64,000 nt of DNA from UBA6912 sp963792895 (GTDB lineage Bacteria > Actinomycetota > Acidimicrobiia > Spongiisociales > UBA5794), in the NCBI GenBank assembly GCA_963792895.1, contig CAWBYA010000003.1:124001-188000 (forward strand). Reading direction: 5' to 3'. Each line of letters opens with the position of its first letter. Positions within the stretch are counted from its first letter, which is position 1. The position numbers and the translations under genes were made by a program. Positions 1 through 11,201 of the stretch are shown here, in pieces. Below the pieces are notes generated by a model. The model was given only the letters and a program-made list of their open reading frames with translations. It had not been told where the DNA came from and made no database searches.

Positions 1-1079
1 TCTTCGCCTTCTCCGACATTGTCGAGAAGGGCCGCGACTCGGCATATGCGTCGTGGTTTGCAGTCCGCGAATGGCCGGTTCGAGTCCGCTACCGGCCGCA
101 CCTGCTCGACCCGACCACCTATTGGGGCCGCCATCTCGATCGTCTCCGCAACGAGACCGGCATCCCGGTGGAGGCGGTCGACGACGAGGGACCTGTGATC
201 GAGCCGACGTACGACACCTGGTACGGCGTGCCGATCATGCCCCGCATCGAGCTCTCCGATCCTGCTGCTCGTCGCTACATGCTGGATGTCGCTACCCATT
301 GGGTTCGCGAGTTCGGGGTGGATGGCTGGCGGATGGACGTCGTTCGCTACATCGACCACGACTTCTGGGTCGAGTTCCGGAGCGAAGTCAAGGCCGCCAA
401 GCCGGAGGCCTACCTCGTGGCTGAGGTGATGGGCGACGCCCGCCGCTGGCTGCGTGGGGACGAGTTCGACGCCACCATGAACTACACCTTTCGGGAGCTG
501 AGCGTCGACTACTTCGCGACCGGTGTGATCGGCACCGACGTGTTTCTCGAGGGAGTCTTGGCGATGCTGGCGATGTATTCGCCCGTTGTCACGGCGATGA
601 ACCACAACCTGCTGGGCAGCCATGACACACCACGCTTTCTCACCCTCGCCGGCAATGACCGGCGCTCTCTGCTCCTGGCGACGCTCTTTCAGCTGACATT
701 CCCCGGTGCGCCGGGGCTCTACTACGGCGACGAGCTGCCGATGCCCGGTGCCGGCGACCCCGACAACCGACGAGGCTTCGACTGGGGGGCGGTCGGCAGC
801 CAACATCACGATGCCGTACGTGACCTTCTCCGGCTACGCCGCCGACATCCGGCTCTTCGCACCGGGTCTTGGCGGCTCCTCGCCCGCTCAGGTGATGGTT
901 TCGTGTACGCCCGCCAGGCTGAAGGCACTCCGGTGACGATCGGCATCAATGCCGGAGCGGGCAGCGCCGTTGTCCCTCTGGAGGATACGGGAGCCGAAGT
1001 GGCGTGGTCCGTCGGCGACGTCACTGTTCGCCTCGACGAGTTGCACCTCGGGCCCCGCTCGGGCGCCGTTCTGGCCTGA
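1..1079 (+). CDS. GH13 alpha-amylase family glycosidase, 3' part
   Basis: C-terminal part of a glycoside hydrolase family 13 enzyme; the reading frame is open from base 3, so the gene starts before the window. All three catalytic carboxylates of the (beta/alpha)8 barrel are visible: the nucleophile Asp in GVDGWRMDV, the acid/base Glu in YLVAEVMGDA and the stabilising Asp in LLGSHDTPRF. The spacing and the WLRGDEFDATMNY segment resemble neopullulanase/cyclomaltodextrinase-type enzymes that act on alpha-1,4/1,6-glucans or cyclodextrins. A short beta-sandwich tail follows the barrel. No signal peptide can be judged because the N-terminus is missing. Exact substrate cannot be assigned. Confidence 0.9.
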   Translation, partial: FAFSDIVEKGRDSAYASWFAVREWPVRVRYRPHLLDPTTYWGRHLDRLRNETGIPVEAVDDEGPVIEPTYDTWYGVPIMPRIELSDPAARRYMLDVATHWVREFGVDGWRMDVVRYIDHDFWVEFRSEVKAAKPEAYLVAEVMGDARRWLRGDEFDATMNYTFRELSVDYFATGVIGTDVFLEGVLAMLAMYSPVVTAMNHNLLGSHDTPRFLTLAGNDRRSLLLATLFQLTFPGAPGLYYGDELPMPGAGDPDNRRGFDWGAVGSQHHDAVRDLLRLRRRHPALRTGSWRLLARSGDGFVYARQAEGTPVTIGINAGAGSAVVPLEDTGAEVAWSVGDVTVRLDELHLGPRSGAVLA

Positions 1080-1193
1080 TGGAGCCGCCAGGCCGCTGCC
1101 GCTCGAACGCTCTCCGTCCGCGAGATGGAAATCTCCCCCCGCAACAGAGAGCGCGTCGCTACGATTTCTGATGCCGAGAGGAGGTTGGAGTCC

Positions 1194-1361
1194 GTGGATG
1201 TGATCCCACCTGATGAGCCTGCGGGCTCTGCTGATGCGCAGTTGGTGACCAACGGCATGGTCGTCGCCATGGAGATCGAGCACATGGTCGAGCAGGCGAT
1301 GAGTATCGAAGAGGAGATGCTGCTCGAAGCCGCAGAGATCGAGATGATCGAGGAGCGTTGA
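1194..1361 (+). CDS. small acidic hypothetical protein
   Basis: A 55-residue ORF starting at GTG 1194, chosen because GAGAGGAGG lies about 9 nt upstream; a longer frame from ATG 1125 has no ribosome site. The C-terminal half is a strongly acidic amphipathic stretch rich in Glu, Met and Ile (for example MSIEEEMLLEAAEIE). I do not recognise a family. It sits 8 nt from the 3' end of the convergent polyprenyl synthase gene. It could be a real small protein or a chance ORF. Confidence 0.4.
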   Translation: MDVIPPDEPAGSADAQLVTNGMVVAMEIEHMVEQAMSIEEEMLLEAAEIEMIEER

Positions 1362-1369
1362 CGCGCAGG

Positions 1370-2365
1370 TCAGCGCCGCCGAGCCGACTCGACCCTCTCG
1401 AGGAGGTAGCGGTCCAGGTTGGCGAATATCCGGCCGAGTTCCTCACCGGGCAGCCCTGAGATCGCCTTCTCTGCCATTCGCACGCGCTCTGCCGTCTCGT
1501 CGAGCACCCGATCGACGTGCCCACCACCGACAACCAGCTCGATCACTTCGTCGATGGCCTCTCGCTGGTGGGGGCGTCCTCTCTCGAGCAAGGCCCGGAT
1601 TCGGTCGCCGTTCGGTCCGTCGAGCGCATAGAGCACCGGAAGCGTGAACGTGCCCTCGCCGATGTCCGAACCGGCAGGCTTACCGAGAAAGCTCTCGTCG
1701 GCAACGAGGTCGAGCACATCATCGGTGAGCTGGAAGACGAGGCCAACCTCCCATGCCCATTCGGAGACTGCGTCGATGGTTTCCCTGTCGGCGCCGCCGG
1801 TCATGGCGCCGAGCCTCGCCGAGGTGCGAATCAGGCTCGCCGTTTTTCCGCCGATCACCTGGTAGTACTCGCCGGCGCCGTGGTTCAGGTCGTCGGTGAG
1901 TTGGAGCTCGAGTGTCTGACCCTCGCACAGCGTCGCGTAGGTCCTCGCGATGAGCGCCACTGCCTCTTCTCCGAGCGGGGCGGCCACCTCGGAGGCCCGG
2001 GCGAGCAAGAAGTCTCCGGCGAGGATGGCGATCGTGTTCGTCCAATTGGCATTGACCGAAGCTGCGCCGCGTCGCGTCGCCGCCTCGTCGATGACGTCGT
2101 CGTGGTACAGCGAGCCGAGGTGTACCAACTCGACGGCGACGCCGGCTTCGACCGGCTCGTGTCCTGCGTTCTCTCCGAGCTCGGCCGCAACCTGTGCGAG
2201 CAGCGGCCGATATCGTTTTCCGCCGGCTTGAAGGCCATGCTGCGCGATCTCCGTCAAGAACTCCGTCGACGCGACGCTCACCTCGCTGAGGCGCTGCTCG
2301 ACGCGCACGAGTCGCTCCCAGACTCGGGGAATGGCGACGAGGTCACGGAGAGGGGGAAGGTCCAT
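1370..2365 (-). CDS. polyprenyl diphosphate synthase
   Basis: Trans-type isoprenyl diphosphate synthase of 331 residues that condenses isopentenyl diphosphate onto an allylic diphosphate, giving the chain for quinones or lipid carriers. The first Asp-rich motif is DDVID (about residues 88-92) in the context LYHDDVIDEA, and the second is QLTDDVLDL (about 212-220); both bind Mg-diphosphate. The start at ATG 2365 (MDLPPLRDLV) is preferred over the long upstream extension, which has no family similarity and is Arg-rich. TACCCT lies 8 nt upstream of this ATG, consistent with leaderless transcription. Chain length cannot be inferred from the sequence alone. Confidence 0.88.
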   Translation of the reverse strand: MDLPPLRDLVAIPRVWERLVRVEQRLSEVSVASTEFLTEIAQHGLQAGGKRYRPLLAQVAAELGENAGHEPVEAGVAVELVHLGSLYHDDVIDEAATRRGAASVNANWTNTIAILAGDFLLARASEVAAPLGEEAVALIARTYATLCEGQTLELQLTDDLNHGAGEYYQVIGGKTASLIRTSARLGAMTGGADRETIDAVSEWAWEVGLVFQLTDDVLDLVADESFLGKPAGSDIGEGTFTLPVLYALDGPNGDRIRALLERGRPHQREAIDEVIELVVGGGHVDRVLDETAERVRMAEKAISGLPGEELGRIFANLDRYLLERVESARRR

Positions 2366-2775
2366 CGCCCGGGAGGGTAGTCGTGTGTGTTCAGCAATCA
2401 CCCTCCGAGGATCGTGACGCGCCAACGCTTCTTGTCGAAGCTGTGACGCCCGCCCACGAAGGGCCAATGTGATGCCCTTACAGCAGTGCCTCGAGTTCCG
2501 CGGAAGGTATGCGAGTCGCCGCGGCAAGCGTTCACGTCGACGCCGCTCTTCTCGACCGCGCAATGCTGCAATCAACCAGTCGTCTGCCGCACCGCCGGCA
2601 CTCCGGTCCCGCCCGACTCAGGTCGTGAGAGGAGGCCATCAGCCTCTGGCGACGCATCGCCGGGTGTCGTGTGATGGAGTCACCGCCTACGTGCGGCACA
2701 CAACGGGAATTCTGAAAGGTCCGGATGGTGTTGCCGACTGGAGAGTACGCCCGAGGGCTAGGGATACCCCCTGGC
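2366..2775. other. intergenic region upstream of clpC
   Basis: About 400 bp between the divergent polyprenyl synthase and clpC genes. I see no convincing coding sequence; short frames here lack ribosome sites and family similarity. The clpC promoter lies at its right end. Confidence 0.6.
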
Positions 2776-2781
2776 TATAAT
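2776..2781 (+). promoter_or_regulatory. clpC -10 element, TATAAT
   Basis: Perfect consensus TATAAT in an extended-10-like context (TGGC before it), about 55 nt upstream of the clpC start. No good -35 hexamer is visible 16-18 nt upstream, as is common for CarD-dependent actinobacterial promoters (inference). Confidence 0.65.
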
Positions 2782-2836
2782 CTGCGCAGCGCCACGGGGT
2801 CATCCCGAGCGCTGCCGCATCGGAAGGTGACAAATC

Positions 2837-5344
<2,508 letters not shown>

Positions 5345-5352
5345 GGTTTCTG

Positions 5353-5385
5353 GCGAGCTGCTGAGGCGTCGCTTCGGCAGCTCGC
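5353..5385 (+). terminator. hairpin after clpC
   Basis: GCGAGCTGC (5353-5361) pairs perfectly with GCAGCTCGC (5377-5385) around a 15-nt loop, 8 nt after the clpC stop. No T-run follows, so it is either a U-less terminator or an mRNA-stabilising hairpin. The remainder up to 5608 shows no gene. Confidence 0.5.
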
Positions 5386-5608
5386 TGCGGCTCTACCTTC
5401 GGTGCTCAGCCCGTTCTCTCGGCTCGGATTCCGGGCTGCGCCCGTTGTGCCGCTCGGTCGGCGGACCCGGCCCGGGCTGGAATGAGCGGTCACGGAACCT
5501 CTCCCTCATGCTGATCCTTCGGAGGGCGCTTCAGCAGGTTGGCGCGTACGAACGAACCGCACTCAGGCGGCATCAGCGATGTCGGGGCCCGAGAGGTCGC
5601 GAGCTGAG

Positions 5609-6465
5609 CTAGCGGTTGACAGTGCCGAAGAAGCGAACTTCGGCGAGGGCCAGCTCGATGAACGACGGCTGGTCGCCGACCGGCTCTCCTGGATAGGTGT
5701 CGAGCACGGTGAGCGTGAGGCGCCGAGTCTCGAGGGTCTTGAGGGGCACGCGGAACGGCTCGTTGTTGTCCGGCATGGTATACGGCAGCTCGATCGCCAG
5801 GTCGTCCACCGTCACCTGGAAGTCTTTGATGCGGTAGTTGCGCCGGAACGGACCGTCCTCCGTGATGTTCTGCAGCTCCATCTCACCAATAGCCACGGGC
5901 TGGGCGAACGTGAAGGTCAAGACCGCACCGACCCCTCGTTGCGAGTCATCGTTCCAGTAGGTGGTCGGATTGCCGTCGATGAGCTGGCCGGCTTCGAAGC
6001 TGGGGAGCGATGAGCTGGCCTCGACCGACGCGGGTTGGAGCTCGGTCTGCGCAACGAGTGCCTCGGACGTCGAGGTAGCGACCGTGGTGGAGCTGGCTGC
6101 CGTCTCGTCACCTCCGCCACGGAAGATGTTCAGGAAGAGGGCGAACAAGCGCAACGATCAGCACGACGCCGAACAGGATGCCGAGGGCGCGGCCCGCCCG
6201 GCGTCGATCGAATCATCGGCGGCGGCGCCACCGGAAGCGGAGACTGCGACAACCTGGCGCCGCACTCTTCGCAGTGGCGGTTGTGGGCAGGGTTGAGCGA
6301 GCCGCACGACGGGCAGCGCACGGTTGGCGTCGCCTCTTGCATCACGGGCGCAACGGGCTCGAGAGGAACGAGCTCGCCCGCCGGTGAGGCGTCGTTCGGA
6401 TAGTCATCGAGCTCGAAGGGCTCGAAGATGTCTTCGAAGCCTCCGTTGTTCTTGTCGTTCGACAC
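5609..6465 (-). CDS. zinc-ribbon, single-TM protein with discoidin-like domain (two apparent frameshifts)
   Basis: Three consecutive reading frames make one plausible protein. The first (from GTG 6465; GTG 6480 also possible) carries a C4 zinc ribbon, CPSCGSLN...HCEECGARL. The second, around 6150-6210, encodes a basic stretch and a membrane helix (RRRAGRALGILFGVVLIVAL). The third encodes an extracytoplasmic F5/8C-like domain (LIDGNPTTYWNDD ... LTVLDTYPG ... VRFFGTV) ending at 5609. The expected order is cytoplasmic zinc ribbon, membrane anchor, outer carbohydrate- or ligand-binding domain. Restoring it needs one base dropped near 6205 and one near 6150, so either two sequence errors or a pseudogene. 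Confidence 0.65.
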
Positions 6466-6534
6466 GCGATGGGTCCCCACGTCTATCGCCGGGCGGCACC
6501 GGGTTTCGGCCGGGCCCTCGCTATTGTGGCACGG

Positions 6535-6663
6535 ATGGATGCGATTGCCGTGGTACGCGAGGCAGAACCCTGGACGACGGCCAACATCGCCGGCGCTGTA
6601 GTCCTCCTCGTCGCCACCATTGTGCTTCTCGCATGGGCGATCCGGCGGTATCTGCGCGGCTGA
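6535..6663 (+). CDS. small single-pass membrane protein
   Basis: Predicted 42-residue protein starting MDAIAVVREAE with one hydrophobic helix (about residues 17-36, IAGAVVLLVATIVLLAWAI) and a basic tail. TATTGT lies 7 nt before the ATG, the leaderless-promoter spacing seen elsewhere in the window, which favours this start over an upstream GTG. Function unknown. It is divergent from the zinc-ribbon gene and precedes radA by 110 nt. Confidence 0.45.
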   Translation: MDAIAVVREAEPWTTANIAGAVVLLVATIVLLAWAIRRYLRG

Positions 6664-6773
6664 CTGCTGCGCCGTTTCGATGGCGGCAGATGTTCCCGGC
6701 TGCTGCGTGACCGACGAAATCTGTCAGTGTCTCCCCGTACCGTGGCACCACGTCGTCAACTCGGGGTGCTGCA

Positions 6774-8075
6774 ATGACACATCGGTGCCGCAACTGCGGC
6801 TACACAACTGCCAAGTGGATCGGCTTCTGTCCCCAATGTCGTACCCCCGGGGCCCTCTCGGAGGTCGCCGGCGCAATGGCGCAGCGCCCGGTCCCGATCC
6901 GCCAGGCCGCTGCGGCCGGGCCTGCCTCGCGGCTCTCGGTGGGTATCGGTGAGTTCGATCGGGTCCTCGGCGGCGGGCTGGTGGACGGGAGCGTCACTCT
7001 CGTGGGCGGCGAACCGGGGGTCGGCAAGTCGACCCTCCTGCTCCAACTCGCCGCGACGCGTGCGGCCGCCGGTGAGGCGCTGTATGTGTCGGGAGAGGAG
7101 AGTGCCCGTCAGGTCGCACTGCGAGCCGGTCGGGTTGGAGCGGACGTCGAGCGGCTGCTCGTGCTCGCCGAGACCGACGTCGACGCCATCGACGCGGCTG
7201 TCGACGAGACCCAGCCCACCGTCGTGATCGTCGACTCCGTGCAGACGGCGCGTTGCGCAGACGTCGACGGAACACCCGGGGGAGTGACGCAAGTACGCGA
7301 GTGTGGAGCTCGATTGTCCGCCCTTGCGAGGCGCACGGGCGTGCCCGTCATCCTCGTCGGTCACGTCACCAAGGATGGGGCGCTCGCCGGCCCTCGTGTG
7401 CTGGAACACATGGTCGACGCCGTCCTCTACCTCGAAGGCGATCCGGATCGGGGGCTCCGCTATCTGCGGGGCATCAAGAACCGTCATGGGTCGGTCGATC
7501 AGGTCGGGGTGTTCGAGATGACGGAGTCGGGGCTGGTCGAGGTCGCCGATCCGACGGGGCTCTTCATCGGCGGGTGGGCGGGCAGCGTGCCCGGCACGGT
7601 CGTGTTCCCTGCGCTGTACGGGCGGCGTTCGCTGTTGGTCGAAGTGCAAGCGCTCGTGTCGCCCGCTGCCACGCCGCAACCGCGTCGGAGCGTGAAAGGG
7701 GTCGAGGCGGCGCGCGTCCACCAGATCCTCGCAGTGCTCGATCGCCATGCCGACATCAGCTGCGCGGATCGAGACGTCTACATCAACGTCGTGGGCGGGC
7801 TCTCCCTGCGAGACCCCGCCGCCGACCTGGCCGTCGCGCTGGCCGTCGCATCGTCGCGGCTCGGCGTCCCCCTTGGGTCGCTGGCGGCATGGGGCGAGAT
7901 CGGCCTTGCCGGCGAGGTGCGGAGCGTCTCCCACGCCGTCAGGCGCGCCGGCGAGGTGCGACGATTCGGGATCGAGAGAGTGATCGACGGGGGTGACGTC
8001 GATCGCCTTGCATCGGCTGTGGCTTGCGCGGGCATGGCGGGCGGCGGCGCCGTCAGACTCGCAGCGGGAGCGTGA
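6774..8075 (+). CDS. radA: DNA repair protein RadA (Sms)
   Basis: RecA-like helicase of 433 residues that drives branch migration in recombinational repair. It has an N-terminal C4 zinc ribbon (Cys5, Cys8, Cys19, Cys22), Walker A GGEPGVGKST (about 78-87), the RadA motif reading KNRHG near residue 235 instead of the usual KNRFG, and a Lon-protease-like C-terminal domain. A TACCGT hexamer at 6738-6743 is a possible -10. It is the first gene of the radA-disA pair typical of Gram-positive bacteria; DisA is known to interact with RadA in Bacillus and mycobacteria. Confidence 0.97.
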   Translation: MTHRCRNCGYTTAKWIGFCPQCRTPGALSEVAGAMAQRPVPIRQAAAAGPASRLSVGIGEFDRVLGGGLVDGSVTLVGGEPGVGKSTLLLQLAATRAAAGEALYVSGEESARQVALRAGRVGADVERLLVLAETDVDAIDAAVDETQPTVVIVDSVQTARCADVDGTPGGVTQVRECGARLSALARRTGVPVILVGHVTKDGALAGPRVLEHMVDAVLYLEGDPDRGLRYLRGIKNRHGSVDQVGVFEMTESGLVEVADPTGLFIGGWAGSVPGTVVFPALYGRRSLLVEVQALVSPAATPQPRRSVKGVEAARVHQILAVLDRHADISCADRDVYINVVGGLSLRDPAADLAVALAVASSRLGVPLGSLAAWGEIGLAGEVRSVSHAVRRAGEVRRFGIERVIDGGDVDRLASAVACAGMAGGGAVRLAAGA

Positions 8076-8154
8076 GGCGCCGCGACGCACGAGACGCCAC
8101 CCCAGCGGCTCGTTCCACTGCAATCACGGCTGTTTGGAGTAGCCTTCTGCTTCG

Positions 8155-9216
8155 ATGACTCCAGCCCGGGCCGTGGACCCTCTCGAAATCCTTCGCCGTT
8201 TTGCGCCAGGGACCCCCCTGCGCAATGCCGTCGAGCTGATCCTGCGCCAACGGACGGGAGCGCTGATACTCCTGGCTTCGGGCGAGCGCCTCGACGACGT
8301 ATGCAGCGGCGGCTTCAAATTGCGCGATGCCAAGTTCAGCGCACAGCGCATCGCCGAGCTCGCAAAGATGGATGCGGGCATCGTGGTGAGCGAGGACGGC
8401 GCCGAGATCCTCCGCGCCAACGTCCAGTTCATTCCTCGATCGTCACTTCCGACGTCGGAAACCGGAACACGCTTTCGCACCGCCGAGCGGCTCGCCCGCC
8501 AAACGGGATCTCCTGTCGTGGCCGTCAGCGAGGAAGGCCGGGCCGTGGCCGTCGTCTTTTCCGGGCAGGCGCGCTACGAGCTCCGGAGCCCGGCGGCGCT
8601 GCACGCCGAGGGCAACCAGAACCTGCTGTCGCTCGAACGGCTCAGCAGGCGCCTTCGAGATGCCGAGGATCGGCTGACCAGGCTCGAGGTGGACGACGTC
8701 GTGACCGTGCGGGACGTTGTGCTGCTTCTCCAGCGCGCGGCCCTCGTGGCCCGCCTGGGCACCCAGGTCGACCGCATCGTCATCGAGCTCGGCGGCGCAG
8801 GGCATCTGATCTCGGTGCAGGCGGCAGATCTGCTCGACGGCGTCGAGGATCTCGCTCAGCTCGTCTACGCCGACTACGCACGCCGTCGCAGCGACCAATC
8901 CGTGTTCGCCCGGCTCGACGCCGTCCCGATGAGCGACCTCCACGACGCGCAGACCGTCAGTGACGCAGTGGGCCTCGGGTCGATCGATGGCGCCGCACGA
9001 CCTCGTGGTATCCGGGCGTTGGCCCAGGTGCCTGGCCTGCCCGAGCCCGTCAAGGAGGGGCTGCTGGCACACTTCAAGACCTTTGCCCGCCTCCTCAGGG
9101 CGACGGTAGGAGACTTGGCGGAAGTCGAGGGAGTAGGACGGACCCGGGGTCAGCATCTCCGCAGTTATCTCGATCGCCTGCAGCAGCATGGGACACCCTT
9201 CGCCATCTCCGACTGA
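8155..9216 (+). CDS. disA: DNA integrity scanning protein DisA (diadenylate cyclase)
   Basis: 353 residues with the DisA architecture: N-terminal DAC domain, a helical spine, and a C-terminal HhH DNA-junction-binding domain (LAEVEGVGRTRGQHLRSYL). The family makes c-di-AMP from two ATP and senses branched DNA. The signature motifs differ from canonical: DGA reads DAG (residues 73-75, LAKMDAGIVV) and RHR reads RFR (106-108, GTRFRTAER). The metal-binding Asp is kept, but activity may be altered. TAGCCT lies 9 nt before the ATG. It follows radA by 79 nt. Confidence 0.93.
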   Translation: MTPARAVDPLEILRRFAPGTPLRNAVELILRQRTGALILLASGERLDDVCSGGFKLRDAKFSAQRIAELAKMDAGIVVSEDGAEILRANVQFIPRSSLPTSETGTRFRTAERLARQTGSPVVAVSEEGRAVAVVFSGQARYELRSPAALHAEGNQNLLSLERLSRRLRDAEDRLTRLEVDDVVTVRDVVLLLQRAALVARLGTQVDRIVIELGGAGHLISVQAADLLDGVEDLAQLVYADYARRRSDQSVFARLDAVPMSDLHDAQTVSDAVGLGSIDGAARPRGIRALAQVPGLPEPVKEGLLAHFKTFARLLRATVGDLAEVEGVGRTRGQHLRSYLDRLQQHGTPFAISD

Positions 9217-9235
9217 GTCTGTCGCCAGAGCCGCC

Positions 9236-9241
9236 TACAAT
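9236..9241 (+). promoter_or_regulatory. carD -10 element, TACAAT
   Basis: TACAAT 27 nt upstream of the carD GTG start, just after the disA stop; a likely separate promoter for carD. Confidence 0.5.
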
Positions 9242-9268
9242 GCGGTCCCTTCCAACCCCGGGTGATCA

Positions 9269-9916
9269 GTGGCCGAGAAGAAGAGCACGTCCAAGGCTTC
9301 GCGCACAGCGAAGGCCGCCAAAGACTCCAAACCATCGAAGACGAGCGCGCCGAAGAAGCAGACTGGAGCGGCAGCAGCCGAGAAGCCTGCAGCGGCCAAG
9401 GCGGCTGGAAAAGCACCGTTCTCCGTAGGCGACAAGGTCGTCTACCCGCATCACGGCGCCGCCACCATCATCAAGAAGGAGAAGATCGAGTTTGCCGGCG
9501 AGAAGCACGAGTACTACGTGCTCGAGGTGGCAACCGACCAGCTCACCGTGCGGGTTCCGGTGTTGAAAGCGCTCGATCTCGGTGTTCGGCCCGTCATCTC
9601 GACATCGGTGGCCAAGAAGGTGTTTGCGACATTTCGCGATGAGCCTCAGGAGGCCGGCGCGAACTGGTCGCGGTGGTACAAACTCCTCACCGAGAAGATC
9701 AATAGTGGGGATATTTTCCAGGTTGCCGAGGTCGTTCGGGATCTCACCTACGCCCAGCAGGTCAAGGGAATCTCGCCGGCGCTCAAGCGGATGCTCGCCA
9801 AAGCGAGGCTCATCATCGTCAGCGAGCTGCGCTTTGCACTTCAACTCGATGAGGAAGAAGCGATCCGCCGGCTCGACAAGTCATTGCCCAAGGTCGAACA
9901 ACCCGCCGAGTCCTGA
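9269..9916 (+). CDS. carD: CarD family transcriptional regulator
   Basis: 215 residues. The first 50 or so are a Lys/Ala/Ser-rich tail, longer than in mycobacterial CarD. A CarD/TRCF RNA-polymerase-interacting domain follows (FSVGDKVVYPHHGAATI...), then a helical DNA-binding domain with the conserved Trp region (GANWSRWYKLLTEKI). CarD binds the RNA polymerase beta subunit and stabilises open complexes, chiefly at rRNA and housekeeping promoters with poor -35 elements. The start is GTG 9269. It is immediately followed by ispF (8 nt gap), so the two are probably co-transcribed. Confidence 0.93.
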   Translation: MAEKKSTSKASRTAKAAKDSKPSKTSAPKKQTGAAAAEKPAAAKAAGKAPFSVGDKVVYPHHGAATIIKKEKIEFAGEKHEYYVLEVATDQLTVRVPVLKALDLGVRPVISTSVAKKVFATFRDEPQEAGANWSRWYKLLTEKINSGDIFQVAEVVRDLTYAQQVKGISPALKRMLAKARLIIVSELRFALQLDEEEAIRRLDKSLPKVEQPAES

Positions 9917-9924
9917 GCCGCCAG

Positions 9925-10401
9925 ATGCGCGTCGGTAACGGTTTCGACGCCCACCAGTTCGCACCCTCCGGCACGGTGATGCTCGGCGGCGTCACGGTCG
10001 AAACCACCCGCGGCGTCGCAGCAACTTCGGATGGTGACGTTGTGGCCCATGCCGTGGCCGACGCCCTTCTCGGTGCCGCTGCGCTCGGTGACCTCGGTGA
10101 GCTCTTCCCGTCTTCGGATCCCGCTTCGCATGGCGCCGACTCGATGGTGCTGCTCAGCACGGTGGTGCTGCGTCTCGAGCGGCTCGGTTTCCGAGTGACC
10201 TCGGTCGACGTCACGGTGCTGGCCCAGACCGTGCGCGTCGCCCCGCATCGGGCCGCGATTCGGGCGAATCTCGCTGCGGTTCTCCAGCTTCCACCGGACG
10301 CCGTCTCGGTGAAGGCGACGACGACCGACCACATGGGGTTTCTCGGGCGAGACGAGGGAATCGCCGCCCTGGCGGTGGCGTGTATGGAACGGTTGGTCTG
10401 A
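9925..10401 (+). CDS. ispF: 2-C-methyl-D-erythritol 2,4-cyclodiphosphate synthase
   Basis: 158-residue enzyme of the non-mevalonate (MEP) isoprenoid pathway; it cyclises CDP-methylerythritol 2-phosphate with loss of CMP. Zinc ligands are visible as Asp8 and His10 (GFDAHQF) and the His of AHAVADALLG (about residue 42); the C-terminal TTTDHMGFLGRDEGIAALA block is diagnostic. In many actinobacteria ispD sits between carD and ispF; here it is absent. The later-window ispE acts just before IspF in the same pathway. Confidence 0.97.
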   Translation: MRVGNGFDAHQFAPSGTVMLGGVTVETTRGVAATSDGDVVAHAVADALLGAAALGDLGELFPSSDPASHGADSMVLLSTVVLRLERLGFRVTSVDVTVLAQTVRVAPHRAAIRANLAAVLQLPPDAVSVKATTTDHMGFLGRDEGIAALAVACMERLV

Positions 10402-10433
10402 ACGGCCCGCCGCCTGCCCCACGCGCCAACGAG

Positions 10434-11147
10434 CTATCCGGCGAGGGCGGCCACCGCACGGGCAGGGTCGTTGACCACGATCGCATCGATGCCGGCCGCG
10501 GCCAGCGTCTGCAACCGCTCGGTGCCGTCGACGGTCCAGGTCCCGATGCGCAGCCCGAGGGCGTGGGCATTGGCGATCACCTGGTTCGGATCCCTGCCGA
10601 GCGCAGCATCCGGCGGGAGGACCCAACTGTGGCCGGCGCGGGCTACCGCATCGATGAGATCGTCGAGCGGGCCGGTTGCCAGGAGTTGCCCGGTGGTGAT
10701 GCCGGCGTCGAGCGCGGCGATGCGAGCCGTCGCAGCCCAGTCGAACGATGTGACGATGACGCGCTGATGGAGGTGATGGCGGGCGATCCACGCCGCGACG
10801 GCGTCGGCGGCGCCCTGGTTGGGATCGTGGTCTGGCTCGTTCGGGTTGTTCTTGATCTCCACGTCGATGAGGAGGTCGCCTGCGACCGCCAGCATCTCAT
10901 CGAGCGTCGGAACGTGGGGTGCACGGCTGCGAAGGTCGTCGAGGTCGAGGTCGATGATGGCCCCGATTCCGGGCACGACTGCGTCGTGATGCAGCACGAG
11001 GCGGCCGTCTGCCGTGCGTCGTACGTCGATCTCGATGCCGTCCGCATCCTGGGCCACGGCAAGGGCGTAGGCAGTCAGCGTGTTGTCGGGTGCGGATGCC
11101 GACGCTCCCCGATGGGCAAGGATCAAGGGATGCGGTCGTGCCTGCAT
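10434..11147 (-). CDS. glycerophosphodiester phosphodiesterase
   Basis: GDPD-family phosphodiesterase of 237 residues, predicted to hydrolyse glycerophosphodiesters to glycerol 3-phosphate and an alcohol. It has the HRGAS catalytic His motif (residues 12-16), the Asn of DNTLTAY, EIDVR (metal-binding Glu/Asp) and LHHDAVV (second catalytic His), and the TIM-barrel end WTVDGTERL. No signal peptide, so cytoplasmic. TAGCTT lies exactly 6 nt before ATG 11147, indicating a leaderless start. Divergent from cysS, whose leaderless promoter lies in the same 54-bp gap. Confidence 0.92.
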   Translation of the reverse strand: MQARPHPLILAHRGASASAPDNTLTAYALAVAQDADGIEIDVRRTADGRLVLHHDAVVPGIGAIIDLDLDDLRSRAPHVPTLDEMLAVAGDLLIDVEIKNNPNEPDHDPNQGAADAVAAWIARHHLHQRVIVTSFDWAATARIAALDAGITTGQLLATGPLDDLIDAVARAGHSWVLPPDAALGRDPNQVIANAHALGLRIGTWTVDGTERLQTLAAAGIDAIVVNDPARAVAALAG

Positions 11148-11189
11148 GAGGCGAAGCTACCAGGCGGCGGGTGGCCGGATGACCCCCGG

Positions 11190-11195
11190 TAGCAT
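11190..11195 (+). promoter_or_regulatory. leaderless -10, TAGCAT, of cysS
   Basis: TAGCAT, 6 nt, then ATG 11202, with no Shine-Dalgarno sequence. Confidence 0.6.
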
Positions 11196-11201
11196 CAAAG
11201 C

